The position numbers and the translations under genes are program-made. Below the pieces are notes generated by a model that did not search any database, was not told where the DNA came from, and worked only from the letters and a program-made list of their open reading frames with translations. DNA of 41,001 nt from Gelidibacter sp. (lineage in GTDB: Bacteria > Bacteroidota > Bacteroidia > Flavobacteriales > Flavobacteriaceae), in assembly GCA_010906935.1 (NCBI GenBank), contig JAAFHC010000028.1, forward strand, positions 1 to 41,001, given 5' to 3'. Of this stretch, positions 27,065 through 35,677 are shown in pieces; within the stretch, counting starts at the first letter, position 1; every line of letters starts with the position of its first letter.

Positions 27065-28474
27065 TTACTGATTTAATGATTTATATAAATTGATATATGC
27101 CAATGCCGATGCATCCCAAGAATGGTTGATGCCCATGACTTTTTTTCTTATTTTATGATATTTTTCGTTATTTTCAAACAACTTAGCCCCTCTTTCAATC
27201 GCTTCGGTAATTTCTAAAACTGTAACTTCCTCATGGCAAATTCCAAATCCACCCTTTTCTGAAATATCAACAACGGTATCTTTTAAACCTCCAATACTTC
27301 TCACAATTGGAATAGAACCATAGCGCAAAGCGTACATTTGGTTCAATCCGCAAGGTTCAACCCTAGAAGGCATTAGGATAAAATCGGCTCCCGCATAAAC
27401 AATATGCGCCAATTTTTCATCATAACCTATAAAAGCATTGTAAGTTCCCTCAAAATCTTTTTTAAGCGCAATCAATTGTGCTTCAACAACATCATTACCC
27501 GAGCCCAATAAAAATATGGATATATTCCCATATTGAAGGGCTTTTTTAAAGGTTTCCGGAAATAAATCTGCGCCCTTTTCCCCTACCAATCTGCCAATAA
27601 ATGCAAAAAGTGGTTTTTCAAAATCCAAATTAAAATTGGTGCACAGCCATTTTTTATTGACTTCCCTTCCAACTTCAACGGAATTTATGTTGTAATTTTC
27701 AACCAAATAAGCATCAGTCTCAGGATTCCATACTTCCCAATCTATTCCATTTAAAATTCCGGTACATTTAGCGCTTTCATAACTTAACAAACTTTCCAAA
27801 CCATTGGCAGCTTTTTTCAATTCTTCCATATAACTTGGAGAAACCGTGGTCACTTTCCAAGCGCATTTTATGGCAGAAGCAAGCGGATTGATGTTTCCAA
27901 ACCAATCTAACAACCCAACATTATTAAAGTTAAATTCTGGTATCAAGCCCACTTTTTCATGTGAAAACCAACCTTGATATTGCGCATTGTGAATGGTAAG
28001 CACCGTTGGAATATTTTTGAATGCCGCATAATCGCTGCATTGTGTCATCATAAAAGGAATAAGTCCGGTATGATGATCGTGGCAATGCACCGTTGTTGGC
28101 TTTTCGTCCCAAGTAAGCATCCAATTTAACGCGGCAATTTGAAATGCCAAAAACCGATCGGTATCATCAAAAGAATACACATAATCCTTAAATAACAATT
28201 CAGGAACATCCACTAAATAAAGGTTAAAACCAATATTGCTATTATTCCATGTTTTTATTTCAAAGGGAAATTCTTGTTTTCCCAAATTTAATTTCGATTT
28301 AAAAATAACTGAAAACTCTTCACTTTTAGTGAATTTATTGTCATAAAAAGGCATAATTACTTCCGCAGTAAAACCCGCATCATTTTGATATTTTGGAAGG
28401 GCTCCAACAACATCAGCCAAACCGCCTACTTTAGCAACCGGATAACATTCTGCACTCAAATGTGTTATTTTCAT
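27065..28474 (-). CDS. glgA: Glycogen synthase (ADP-glucose-dependent, GT5)
   Basis: A 469-residue GT5 starch/glycogen synthase, extending alpha-1,4-glucan from ADP-glucose. N-terminal motif AECYPVAKVGGLADVVGALP carries the KxGGL sugar-nucleotide binding loop. VHCHDHHTGLIPF and TIHNAQYQGWF near residues 129-170 are family marks, TTVSPSYMEEL and LNGIDWEVWNPETD follow, and the C-terminal domain has FIGRLVGEKGADLF and MPSRVEPCGLNQMYALRYGS with the EX7E acid pair. First gene of glgA-glgC-glgB, so a promoter is expected in the region above 28474. None with both consensus parts was found. Confidence 0.95.
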   Translation of the reverse strand: MKITHLSAECYPVAKVGGLADVVGALPKYQNDAGFTAEVIMPFYDNKFTKSEEFSVIFKSKLNLGKQEFPFEIKTWNNSNIGFNLYLVDVPELLFKDYVYSFDDTDRFLAFQIAALNWMLTWDEKPTTVHCHDHHTGLIPFMMTQCSDYAAFKNIPTVLTIHNAQYQGWFSHEKVGLIPEFNFNNVGLLDWFGNINPLASAIKCAWKVTTVSPSYMEELKKAANGLESLLSYESAKCTGILNGIDWEVWNPETDAYLVENYNINSVEVGREVNKKWLCTNFNLDFEKPLFAFIGRLVGEKGADLFPETFKKALQYGNISIFLLGSGNDVVEAQLIALKKDFEGTYNAFIGYDEKLAHIVYAGADFILMPSRVEPCGLNQMYALRYGSIPIVRSIGGLKDTVVDISEKGGFGICHEEVTVLEITEAIERGAKLFENNEKYHKIRKKVMGINHSWDASALAYINLYKSLNQ

Positions 28475-28552
28475 ATTTGTTGCTTTATTTTATTTTTTTA
28501 TTCATTTAAAAATAACAATCAATATTTTCACTATTAAAAGCGCTTAAAATTT

Positions 28553-28660
28553 GGGCGTTCCCGCTAAAAAAAGCGGGCGGGCTTATGCGGCTCGCTTTTT
28601 TTAGTTGCGAAAAGCAACAAAAAAAGAGCTCAAACAAACCGCTCAATCCCTAACGCGGGT
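28553..28660. repeat. GC-rich intergenic palindromic repeat (GGGCGTT...AACGCGGG type)
   Basis: The block stands out from the about 85% AT DNA around it. CCCGCT-AAAAAA-AGCGGG (28560-28577) is a perfect 6-bp hairpin. A second long hairpin runs CTTTTTTTAGTTGC-GAAAA-GCAACAAAAAAAG (about 28595-28626). The outer ends GGGCGTTCCC and CCCTAACGCGGG are partly complementary. Blocks of this kind are dispersed in Bacteroidota chromosomes. The remainder of the 422-bp gap (28475-28552, 28661-28827) is AT-rich with no gene seen. Confidence 0.65.
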
Positions 28661-28827
28661 TTAATTAATAATGAAAAATAAAATATCAAAATGATTGCAA
28701 AATTCAACAATAAAAATGCTATTAATCATTGAATTTATTCATAAATATTAAAATTGAAATTACAAAAAAAAATTAAATAAGAAAAGATTTTAAAACATAT
28801 ATTTATCTAAAATATTCAGAAAAATAA

Positions 28828-28857
28828 AAGAGGGAAATTGAAAAATTTCCCTCTTAA
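28828..28857 (-). terminator. Terminator after aconitase
   Basis: AAGAGGGAAA at 28828-28837 and TTTCCCTCTT at 28846-28855 are perfect complements around an 8-nt loop, with a T-rich tail on the minus strand. It lies about 40 bp after the aconitase stop. Confidence 0.8.
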
Positions 28858-28896
28858 AATAATAATTTTTCAATTATTAAATTTTAGCTATTTTGC

Positions 28897-31161
28897 TTAA
28901 GCTGCTTGCTCTTTTTTAATCAAATTTAAAGCTGAACCTTCTTTAAACCATTCAATCTGGCTCTCATTGTAAGTATGGTTTAATTGGATGGTGTTTTTGC
29001 TTCCATCAACGTGAACCAGCTCCAAAGCCAATGTTTTTCCGGAAGCGAATTTATCCAAATCCAAAAAGTTAAAAGTATCATCTTCCTGAATCAAATCATA
29101 ATCAGCTTCATTTGCAAAAGTCAATCCTAACATTCCTTGTTTTTTAAGGTTTGTTTCGTGAATACGCGCAAAAGATTTCACAATAACCGCTGCAACACCC
29201 AAATGACGAGGTTCCATAGCAGCGTGCTCTCTTGAAGAACCTTCGCCGTAATTATGATCACCAACAACAATTGAAAAAACGCCTGCTGCTTTGTAAGCTC
29301 TTCCGGTATCTGGCACAGTGCCAAATTCATTTGTCAGTTGATTTTTCACTTTATTGGTTTCTTTCCCAAATGCATTTACGGCACCAATTAAACAGTTGTT
29401 TGAAATATTGTCTAAATGACCACGAAAACGCAACCAAGGACCTGCCATAGAAATATGGTCGGTAGTGCATTTTCCATAGGCTTTTATCAATAATTTAGCG
29501 CCTTTTACGTTGGTTCCAATCGGTTGGAATGGTTCTAATAATTGCAATCTTTCAGAAGTTGGGCTTACCAAAACTTCAATTTTGCTTCCATCTTTCATTG
29601 CAGCAACAAATCCTGCATCTTTTACGTCAAAACCATTTGGCGGCAATTCAAAACCGGTTGGCTCAGCAAATTTCACTTCCACACCATCTTGGTTGATTAA
29701 CGTATCGGTCATCGGATTAAAATCTAACCTGCCTGATATTGCAATGGCAGCCACCATTTCTGGTGAAGCAACAAAAGCGTGCGTATTCGGATTTCCGTCT
29801 GCACGTTTTGAAAAGTTTCTGTTGAAAGAGTGAATAATGGTATTTTTTTCTTGTTTTTCAGCACCTTCCCTAGCCCACTGACCAATACATGGTCCGCAAG
29901 CATTGGTAAATATTTTTGCGTTTAAATCTTCAAAAATGGTTAACAAGCCATCTCGTTCAGCCGTAAAACGCACTTGCTCTGAACCTGGATTGATACCAAA
30001 TTCAGCTTTTGCGACTATTTTATTATCTACTGCCTGTTTTGCTACTGAAGCTGCTCTTGATAAATCTTCATAAGATGAATTTGTGCAAGAACCAATTAAT
30101 CCCCATTCCACTTTCAAAGGCCAATCATTTTTTACCGCTTTTTCCGTCATTTCACCAACTGGCGTCGCCAAATCTGGCGTAAACGGACCGTTTAAATGAG
30201 GTTTTAATTCAGATAAATTAATTTCAATAACTTGGTCGAAATAAAGTTCAGGATTTGCATACACTTCATCGTCACCTGTTAAATAAGTCGCTATTTTATT
30301 GGCTTCATCAGCCACTTCATTACGGTCGGTTGCACGCAAATAACGTTCAATTGATGCATCATAGCCAAAAGTTGAAGTTGTGGCACCTATTTCAGCACCC
30401 ATATTACATATAGTTCCTTTTCCTGTTGCAGACATCGCTTTTGCGCCTTCACCAAAATATTCTACAATGGCTCCGGTACCTCCTTTTACGGTCAAGATTC
30501 CCGCAACTTTTAAAATCACATCTTTAGGCGCTGTCCAACCCGACAATTTTCCTGTTAATTTAATACCAATCAATTTTGGAAATTTCAATTCCCAAGCCAT
30601 TCCTGCCATCACATCTACCGCATCTGCACCTCCTACGCCAATTGCAATCATTCCCAATCCGCCAGCATTTACGGTATGTGAATCTGTTCCAATCATCATT
30701 CCTCCCGGAAATGCGTAATTTTCTAACACCACTTGATGAATAATTCCTGCGCCCGGTTTCCAAAAACCAATACCGTATTTGTTAGAAACTGAAGCCAAGA
30801 AGTTAAATACTTCGCTGCTGTTGTTTAAGGCGGTTTGTAAATCTTTATCCGCACCAATTTTAGCCTGAATTAAATGATCACAATGCACGGTTGTTGGCAC
30901 AGCCACTTTGGTTTTTCCGGCTTGCATAAATTGAAGCAAGGCCATTTGTGCAGTTGCATCCTGACAAGCAATTCTGTCTGGCGCAAAATCTACATAATCT
31001 TTTCCTCGAATAAAAGCTGTTTTCGCTTTGCCATCCCAAAGGTGGTTGTATAATATTTTTTCAGCTAAAGTTAAAGGTTTTCCAACTACAGTTTTAGCGG
31101 CATCAACGCGTTCTGCCATTCTGCTGTAAACACCTTTAATCATTTCAATATCAAAAGCCAT
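28897..31161 (-). CDS. Aconitate hydratase (mitochondrial-type)
   Basis: A 754-residue [4Fe-4S] enzyme that interconverts citrate and isocitrate in the TCA cycle. Cluster ligands are Cys359 ([12 protein letters not shown]) and Cys422/Cys425 (ACGPCIGQW), matching the numbering of the mitochondrial enzyme within one residue. Other marks are [57 protein letters not shown] and [15 protein letters not shown] with the swivel-domain Arg/Ser residues. Length and order of domains resemble the eukaryotic mitochondrial aconitase subfamily rather than the 890-residue AcnA or AcnB. It is monocistronic, with its own terminator. Confidence 0.95.
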   Translation of the reverse strand: MAFDIEMIKGVYSRMAERVDAAKTVVGKPLTLAEKILYNHLWDGKAKTAFIRGKDYVDFAPDRIACQDATAQMALLQFMQAGKTKVAVPTTVHCDHLIQAKIGADKDLQTALNNSSEVFNFLASVSNKYGIGFWKPGAGIIHQVVLENYAFPGGMMIGTDSHTVNAGGLGMIAIGVGGADAVDVMAGMAWELKFPKLIGIKLTGKLSGWTAPKDVILKVAGILTVKGGTGAIVEYFGEGAKAMSATGKGTICNMGAEIGATTSTFGYDASIERYLRATDRNEVADEANKIATYLTGDDEVYANPELYFDQVIEINLSELKPHLNGPFTPDLATPVGEMTEKAVKNDWPLKVEWGLIGSCTNSSYEDLSRAASVAKQAVDNKIVAKAEFGINPGSEQVRFTAERDGLLTIFEDLNAKIFTNACGPCIGQWAREGAEKQEKNTIIHSFNRNFSKRADGNPNTHAFVASPEMVAAIAISGRLDFNPMTDTLINQDGVEVKFAEPTGFELPPNGFDVKDAGFVAAMKDGSKIEVLVSPTSERLQLLEPFQPIGTNVKGAKLLIKAYGKCTTDHISMAGPWLRFRGHLDNISNNCLIGAVNAFGKETNKVKNQLTNEFGTVPDTGRAYKAAGVFSIVVGDHNYGEGSSREHAAMEPRHLGVAAVIVKSFARIHETNLKKQGMLGLTFANEADYDLIQEDDTFNFLDLDKFASGKTLALELVHVDGSKNTIQLNHTYNESQIEWFKEGSALNLIKKEQAA

Positions 31162-31342
31162 ATCTATAATTTTTATAAGTTATTTTAATTTAGCGAAGGT
31201 ACAAAAAAGGATTCCTTATTTAACAAAACGGCAGTAACAAGCGTATTTTTATAGATAAAAATATTTACAATCCCTATTTTTTTTAAAACGGTATAATGAA
31301 TCACGAAAACGATGTAGAAATTAAGAATATGGTAAAAAAATT

Positions 31343-31639
31343 AAGTAGATCTATAAGCCGGATTTTGTACTTCGAAAAGTTCTTATCATTTATCTAGACT
31401 ATAAATTGCTTTATAGCTCAAGCTGCCTACCCCTTGAAATAATGCGAGTCACACTAAAATTTCAATATACATGGCATTTCACCGCATAGAGTTTACCTGG
31501 TTTCACTACAGCCGAACTGTACTTGCTTTCTGTTGCACTTGTCCTCGGCTTACGCCGGATGGATGTTATCCACTATGCTACTCTTTGGTGTCCGGACTTT
31601 CCTCTTCAATAAATTGAAGCGATAAGACGACCTACTCAT
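31343..31639 (-). ncRNA. rnpB: RNase P RNA
   Basis: Reading the minus strand, the RNA begins ATGAGTAGGTCGTCTTATCG and has the universal GAGGAAAGTCCGGAC, then ACAGAAAGC, AAACCAGGTAAACTC and a 3' end AAATCCGGCTTATAGATC pairing with the 5' CCGGAC region (P4 helix). These are the diagnostic RNase P catalytic-core blocks. Length about 297 nt. The 5' end is placed 7-8 nt downstream of the TATTTTTG element at 31654-31647. Exact ends are estimates within a few bases. Confidence 0.93.
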
Positions 31640-31646
31640 TTTTTTG

Positions 31647-31671
31647 CAAAAATAAACTAAAAAATTGACAA
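31647..31671 (-). promoter_or_regulatory. Promoter of rnpB
   Basis: On the minus strand TTG at 31671-31669 and TATTTTTG at 31654-31647 fit the Bacteroidota TTG / TAnnTTTG pattern, although the 14-nt spacer is shorter than usual. The -7 element sits at the right distance from the RNase P RNA 5' end. The -33 part touches the T-run of the dnaJ terminator. Confidence 0.45.
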
Positions 31672-31700
31672 TAAAAAAACCCACTCAAAGATTGAGTGGG
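31671..31700 (-). terminator. Terminator of the grpE-dnaJ unit
   Basis: CCCACTCAA at 31680-31688 pairs perfectly with TTGAGTGGG at 31692-31700 around a 3-nt loop, and on the minus strand a run of seven T follows. It lies about 100 bp after the dnaJ stop. Confidence 0.85.
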
Positions 31701-31802
31701 AAAATTGCTATGAAAAAGAAAAAGTGTTATCAGATCTTTCGCTAACAACATTTCAAATATAGTTTATTTTTAAAAAATATAAAATTATTTAACATTTAAT
31801 TT

Positions 31803-32933
31803 TTACGAAAACATATCTTTTACTTTTTCAAAAAATGATTTGTCTAATTTTGAAGGGTTCGGTTTGAAATTTTCATCCTTTTTATTGGCTTCAAAAAATG
31901 CTTCTTGTTCCGTTGAAAGTGTTTGGGGAGTCCAAACATTGATGTGAACCAACAAATCACCATTTCCATAATTGTCAATGCTTGGCAATCCTTTTCCGCG
32001 TAAACGTAAAATTTTTCCTGATTGTGTTCCCGGTTCAATTTTAATTTTTACTTTTCCAGTTACGGTATCAATATTTTTTGAAATTCCCAATACCGCTTCA
32101 GAAAAATTAATGTATAAGTCGAAGTGTAAATTTGTTCCTTCTCTTTTTAAGGTTTCGTGGGCAATTTCTTCAATTACCACAATTAGATCTCCGTCTATTG
32201 CATTGTTTCCCGGAGCTGCATTTCCTTTTCCGTTTACTTTTAACTGAACTCCTTCCGTAACGCCGGCAGGAATTTTTATTGAAACAGTTTCTTCTTTAAA
32301 CTCTAATCCGTCACTGTCTGCATTTTTTGGTCTTTTATCCAAAATTTCACCAGCTCCGTGACAAGTTGGACAAGTGGATGCCGATTGCATGCGTCCTAAA
32401 ATAGTGTTGGTTACGCGCATCACTTGACCGGCACCGTTACAGGTAGTACAAGTTTTATAAGTAGCGCCATCGGCCATAACTTTTCTACGGACTTTTACCT
32501 TTTTTTCTACGCCGTTTGCTATTTCCTCTAAAGTTAATTTAACTCTAATGCGCAAGTTACTTCCTTTAACACGAGCTCTTCCTCGACTTTGTCCGCCGAA
32601 ACCACCTCCAAAGCTTCCGCCACCAAATCCTCCACCAAAAATATCTCCAAACTGGCTGAAAATATCTTCCATGTTCATTCCGCCACCACTGTAGCCACCT
32701 CCACCACCATTTTCGAATGCGGCATGTCCGTATTGGTCATATCGCGCTTTTTTATTATCGTTGCTTAGTATTTCATAGGCCTCTGCAGCTTTTTTAAATT
32801 TTTCTTCCGCTGCTTTATTCCCCGGATTTTTATCAGGATGGAATTCTATGGCTTTTTGACGATAGGCCTTTTTAATTTCTGCAGCAGTGGCATTTTTTGA
32901 AATGCCCAGTATTTCGTAATAATCTTGCTTCAT
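31803..32933 (-). CDS. dnaJ: Chaperone protein DnaJ (Hsp40)
   Basis: A 376-residue type I J-protein that delivers substrates to DnaK and stimulates its ATPase. The J domain (1-68) has the HPD motif at 32-34, followed by a Gly/Phe-rich linker (75-115). The zinc region contains only two CxxCxGxG repeats (Cys162/165 and Cys188/191) instead of the usual four, so one zinc centre is predicted. From recall this reduced form is usual in Bacteroidota. The C-terminal substrate domains ([33 protein letters not shown]) are complete. It follows grpE after 9 bp. dnaK is not in the window. Confidence 0.95.
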   Translation of the reverse strand: MKQDYYEILGISKNATAAEIKKAYRQKAIEFHPDKNPGNKAAEEKFKKAAEAYEILSNDNKKARYDQYGHAAFENGGGGGYSGGGMNMEDIFSQFGDIFGGGFGGGSFGGGFGGQSRGRARVKGSNLRIRVKLTLEEIANGVEKKVKVRRKVMADGATYKTCTTCNGAGQVMRVTNTILGRMQSASTCPTCHGAGEILDKRPKNADSDGLEFKEETVSIKIPAGVTEGVQLKVNGKGNAAPGNNAIDGDLIVVIEEIAHETLKREGTNLHFDLYINFSEAVLGISKNIDTVTGKVKIKIEPGTQSGKILRLRGKGLPSIDNYGNGDLLVHINVWTPQTLSTEQEAFFEANKKDENFKPNPSKLDKSFFEKVKDMFS

Positions 32934-32942
32934 TTTTTTAAT

Positions 32943-33476
32943 TTATTGTCCAATTACAACTCTTGGGTATCTAATAACTTTTTCACCTAACTTATATCCT
33001 TGCTCAAGGACATCAATAATCTTTCCTTTTAAATCATCGCTTGGTGCAGGAATTTGTGTAATGGCTTCGTGCAATTCAACATCAAAAACATCGCCTTCAT
33101 TCACATCAATAATACTTAAGCCTTTTTGAGCTAATGAGTTACGTAATTTATTATTAATCAGCTCTATACCTTTTAAAAGCTCGTTATTTTCTTCGCCGGC
33201 TTTTTTTATTTCATTTAAGGCTCTATCAAAATCATCCAATACTGGCAATAAAACTGTCATTAATTCTTCATTGGCAGTTTTAAATAAATCAATTCGTTCT
33301 CTAGAAGTACGTTTTTTATAATTTTCAAACTCTGCAAATAATCGTAAAAATTTATCTTTCTCCTGATGAAGATCTTGTTTAAGTTGCTCCTCAACACTTA
33401 TTTCTTGGAATTCATGCTGATTAACTTCTTGTTCATTTATTTCATTCGGCTCCTTATTGTCTTTCTTTTTACTCAT
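32943..33476 (-). CDS. grpE: GrpE nucleotide exchange factor
   Basis: A 177-residue partner of DnaK that releases ADP. The N-terminal charged coiled coil spans about residues 25-85 (EEQLKQDLHQEKDKFLRLFA, then EFENYKKRTSRERID), and the C-terminal beta domain ends DVLEQGYKLGEKVIRYPRVV, the family signature. Length is normal. Forms a two-gene operon with dnaJ. A promoter with both consensus elements and a perfect palindrome lie in the 68 bp upstream (33501-33544). Confidence 0.95.
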   Translation of the reverse strand: MSKKKDNKEPNEINEQEVNQHEFQEISVEEQLKQDLHQEKDKFLRLFAEFENYKKRTSRERIDLFKTANEELMTVLLPVLDDFDRALNEIKKAGEENNELLKGIELINNKLRNSLAQKGLSIIDVNEGDVFDVELHEAITQIPAPSDDLKGKIIDVLEQGYKLGEKVIRYPRVVIGQ

Positions 33477-33500
33477 AATTTTTACATAAAATTGTTATCC

Positions 33501-33544
33501 TACTTTTGTCTGCAAAAGTATTGCCATTTTTTGAGATATGCCAA
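33501..33544 (-). promoter_or_regulatory. grpE-dnaJ promoter with palindromic operator candidate
   Basis: On the minus strand TTG at 33544-33542 is followed after 21 nt by TACTTTTG (33520-33513), which matches TAnnTTTG. TACTTTTG-TCTG-CAAAAGTA at 33501-33520 is a perfect 8-bp inverted repeat that covers the -7 element and predicted start region. The leader would be about 30 nt. A regulator bound here would block the promoter. Heat-shock control is inference from the genes served. Confidence 0.5.
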
Positions 33545-33570
33545 TATGACACTTGATAATTGATAATTAA

Positions 33571-33601
33571 AAAGACGGAAGACCAAAGACGGAAGACGGA
33601 A
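33571..33601. repeat. 14-bp tandem repeat (AAAGACGGAAGAC units)
   Basis: AAAGACGGAAGAC occurs at 33571-33583 and 33585-33597, separated by one base. The preceding TTGATAATTGATAATT (33554-33569) is also a tandem duplication. It lies between murA and grpE promoter regions and is non-coding. Confidence 0.7.
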
Positions 33602-33668
33602 AATCGAAGTTGATAGAAAAAATTAAGAATAGATTTAATAAACGTCAACTAAACAAATATACAAGTGC

Positions 33669-34976
33669 TTAATCTACCCTAATTATTTTTGCGCCGATGG
33701 CTTGTAAACGTTCATCAATATTTTGGTAACCTCTGTCTATTTGCTCAATGTTTTGAATGGTACTTGTGCCTTCTGCAGAAAGCGCGGCTATCAATAAGGA
33801 AATTCCAGCCCTAATATCAGGTGAAGCCATGGTTGTTGCTTTTAAGCTAGATTCGTGGTTCATGCCTATAACCGTTGCTCTATGCGGATCGCAAAGAATT
33901 ACTTTAGCGCCCATATCAATCAATTTATCGACGAAGAACAACCTGCTTTCAAACATTTTTTGATGAATCAACACGCTTCCTTTTGCCTGTGTGGCAACGA
34001 CTAAAATAATGCTCAATAAATCGGGTGTAAAACCTGGCCAAGGCGCATCGGAAATAGTTAAAATTGAACCATCAATATAATTTTGAATTTCATAATTCTC
34101 TTGCTCTGGTATGAAAATATCATCACCTCTTTTTTCTAAATTGATTCCCAATTTCTGAAAAACACGTGGTATCACACCCAAATCGTTCCAACTCACATCT
34201 TTAATGGTAATGGAAGATCTTGTCATAGCCGCCATCCCAATCCAGCTACCAATTTCAATCATGTCGGGTAAAATTCTATGAGAACAACCTTTTAAATTTT
34301 TAACGCCTTTTATGTGCAATAAATTAGAGCCTATTCCTTCAATTTTTGCACCCATACTGTTCAACATTTTACACAATTGTTGAATATATGGTTCGCATGC
34401 GGCATTGTAAATTGTTGTAATTCCTTTTGCCATGACGGCTGCCATCACAATATTTGCAGTTCCGGTTACTGAAGCTTCATCCAACAACATATCTGCTCCA
34501 ATAAGCTGTTTGGCTTCCACGCCATAAAAACGCTCATCTTTATTGTATCTGAAAGTTGCGCCTAATTGTATAAATCCTTCAAAATGCGTATCCAATCTGC
34601 GTCTTCCAATTTTATCGCCTCCCGGACGCGGAATATATCCTTTTCCAAATCGCGCCAATAACGGACCAACAATCATAATTGAACCACGTAAAGAACTTCC
34701 TTCAACTTTAAATTTTTCTGATTCTAAGTAATCTAAATCCAATTCATCTGCCTGAAAAGAGTACGTATCCGGACTAATCCTATCCACTTTTACACCCAAC
34801 TCGCTTAAAATATAGATCAATTTGTTAACATCTCTAATATCCGGAATGTTGCTGATAATCACTTTTTCAGGAGTTAGCAAAACCGCGCATATTACTTGAA
34901 GTGCTTCATTTTTAGCGCCTTGAGGTGTGATGCTTCCGCTTAATTTATGACCTCCTTCTATAACAAATGTTCCCAT
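33669..34976 (-). CDS. murA: UDP-N-acetylglucosamine 1-carboxyvinyltransferase
   Basis: A 435-residue enzyme that adds enolpyruvate from PEP to UDP-GlcNAc, the first committed step of peptidoglycan. N-terminus GGHKLSGSITPQGAKNEALQ holds catalytic Lys22. The active-site loop normally reads PGGCxIGxRPxD, but here it reads IPRPGGDKIGRRRLD with Asp121 (codon GAT at 34616-34614) in the Cys position. Cys-to-Asp at this site is known from Mycobacterium and Chlamydia MurA and gives insensitivity to fosfomycin. Other regions (ASVTGTANIVMAA, TPDLLSIILVVATQAKG, SPDIRAGISLLIAALSAEG) are conserved. It follows DUF4290 after 21 bp. Confidence 0.96.
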   Translation of the reverse strand: MGTFVIEGGHKLSGSITPQGAKNEALQVICAVLLTPEKVIISNIPDIRDVNKLIYILSELGVKVDRISPDTYSFQADELDLDYLESEKFKVEGSSLRGSIMIVGPLLARFGKGYIPRPGGDKIGRRRLDTHFEGFIQLGATFRYNKDERFYGVEAKQLIGADMLLDEASVTGTANIVMAAVMAKGITTIYNAACEPYIQQLCKMLNSMGAKIEGIGSNLLHIKGVKNLKGCSHRILPDMIEIGSWIGMAAMTRSSITIKDVSWNDLGVIPRVFQKLGINLEKRGDDIFIPEQENYEIQNYIDGSILTISDAPWPGFTPDLLSIILVVATQAKGSVLIHQKMFESRLFFVDKLIDMGAKVILCDPHRATVIGMNHESSLKATTMASPDIRAGISLLIAALSAEGTSTIQNIEQIDRGYQNIDERLQAIGAKIIRVD

Positions 34977-34997
34977 GATATTGGTTAATGAATTGGT

Positions 34998-35612
34998 TTA
35001 TTGTTTCTTTTTCAATATTTTAACTTTTCCTGCCGGCTTTCTTTTCTTCATCAGCTCTTTAACTTCCGACAAAGTTTCATTTTTACCTTCCAAATCAATT
35101 TTTCCTTTAGACAAATCAAGTAAATGATTGTAAATAATATGATCGTCCACCGTGTCTTTATTCCAATTTAAATAGCATTTTTTCATATGGTTGGCAATGG
35201 CAAAATACAAAGCTTCACGCGCTTCACCTTCTTCCCAAGTTAAGGCCACATCAATCATTGTTTGAATGTTATTGCCGTAAAATCGGTATTTTGAATCGTA
35301 TTTTGGATAGGCCAAGCTTTCTGGTTTTGCTGCCAATTCTTCTCTTTCAGGCTTTGGATAAGGAGATTCAGCTTCCAATTTAAAATCGGACATGATAAAC
35401 AGCTGATCCCATAATTTGTGCTTAAAATCGGGTACATCGCGCAAATGCGGTTGTAAATTCCCCATAACGTCAACAATGGCTTTTGCCATTTTGTTCCGTT
35501 CTTCAGCATCTTCTATGGCCACACAATTGTCTATTAATTTTTGGACGTGTCTGCCGTATTCCGGGATAATTAAATGGGGTCTTTCTGAATTGTATTCTAA
35601 ATCAAATTCCAT
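34998..35612 (-). CDS. DUF4290 family protein
   Basis: A 204-residue soluble, charged protein typical of Bacteroidota and catalogued as DUF4290. Helical in appearance, with LIIPEYGRHVQKLIDNCVAI near residue 14 and a conserved region YFAIANHMKKCYLNWNKDTV near 146. The C-terminus is a Lys-rich tail (LMKKRKPAGKVKILKKKQ). It sits between uvrD and murA, with gaps of 65 and 21 bp, and is probably co-transcribed with murA. No function is known to me, and the neighbours do not settle one. Confidence 0.85.
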   Translation of the reverse strand: MEFDLEYNSERPHLIIPEYGRHVQKLIDNCVAIEDAEERNKMAKAIVDVMGNLQPHLRDVPDFKHKLWDQLFIMSDFKLEAESPYPKPEREELAAKPESLAYPKYDSKYRFYGNNIQTMIDVALTWEEGEAREALYFAIANHMKKCYLNWNKDTVDDHIIYNHLLDLSKGKIDLEGKNETLSEVKELMKKRKPAGKVKILKKKQ

Positions 35613-35677
35613 GGGTCTTTTCTTTCTATAATATTTTTTGCAAATTACAATATAAAAATTGGTTTTACAATGTGTAT

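Noticed and set aside
31296-31397. Small plus-strand ORF of about 33 codons running antisense into the 3' end of rnpB
   Set aside because: It overlaps the conserved RNase P RNA core on the opposite strand and has no promoter or family resemblance, so it is most likely chance.
33571-33601. AAAGACGGAAGAC repeats considered as the start of a CRISPR array
   Set aside because: Only two copies with a 1-bp spacer are present, there are no spacers of usual length and no cas genes nearby.
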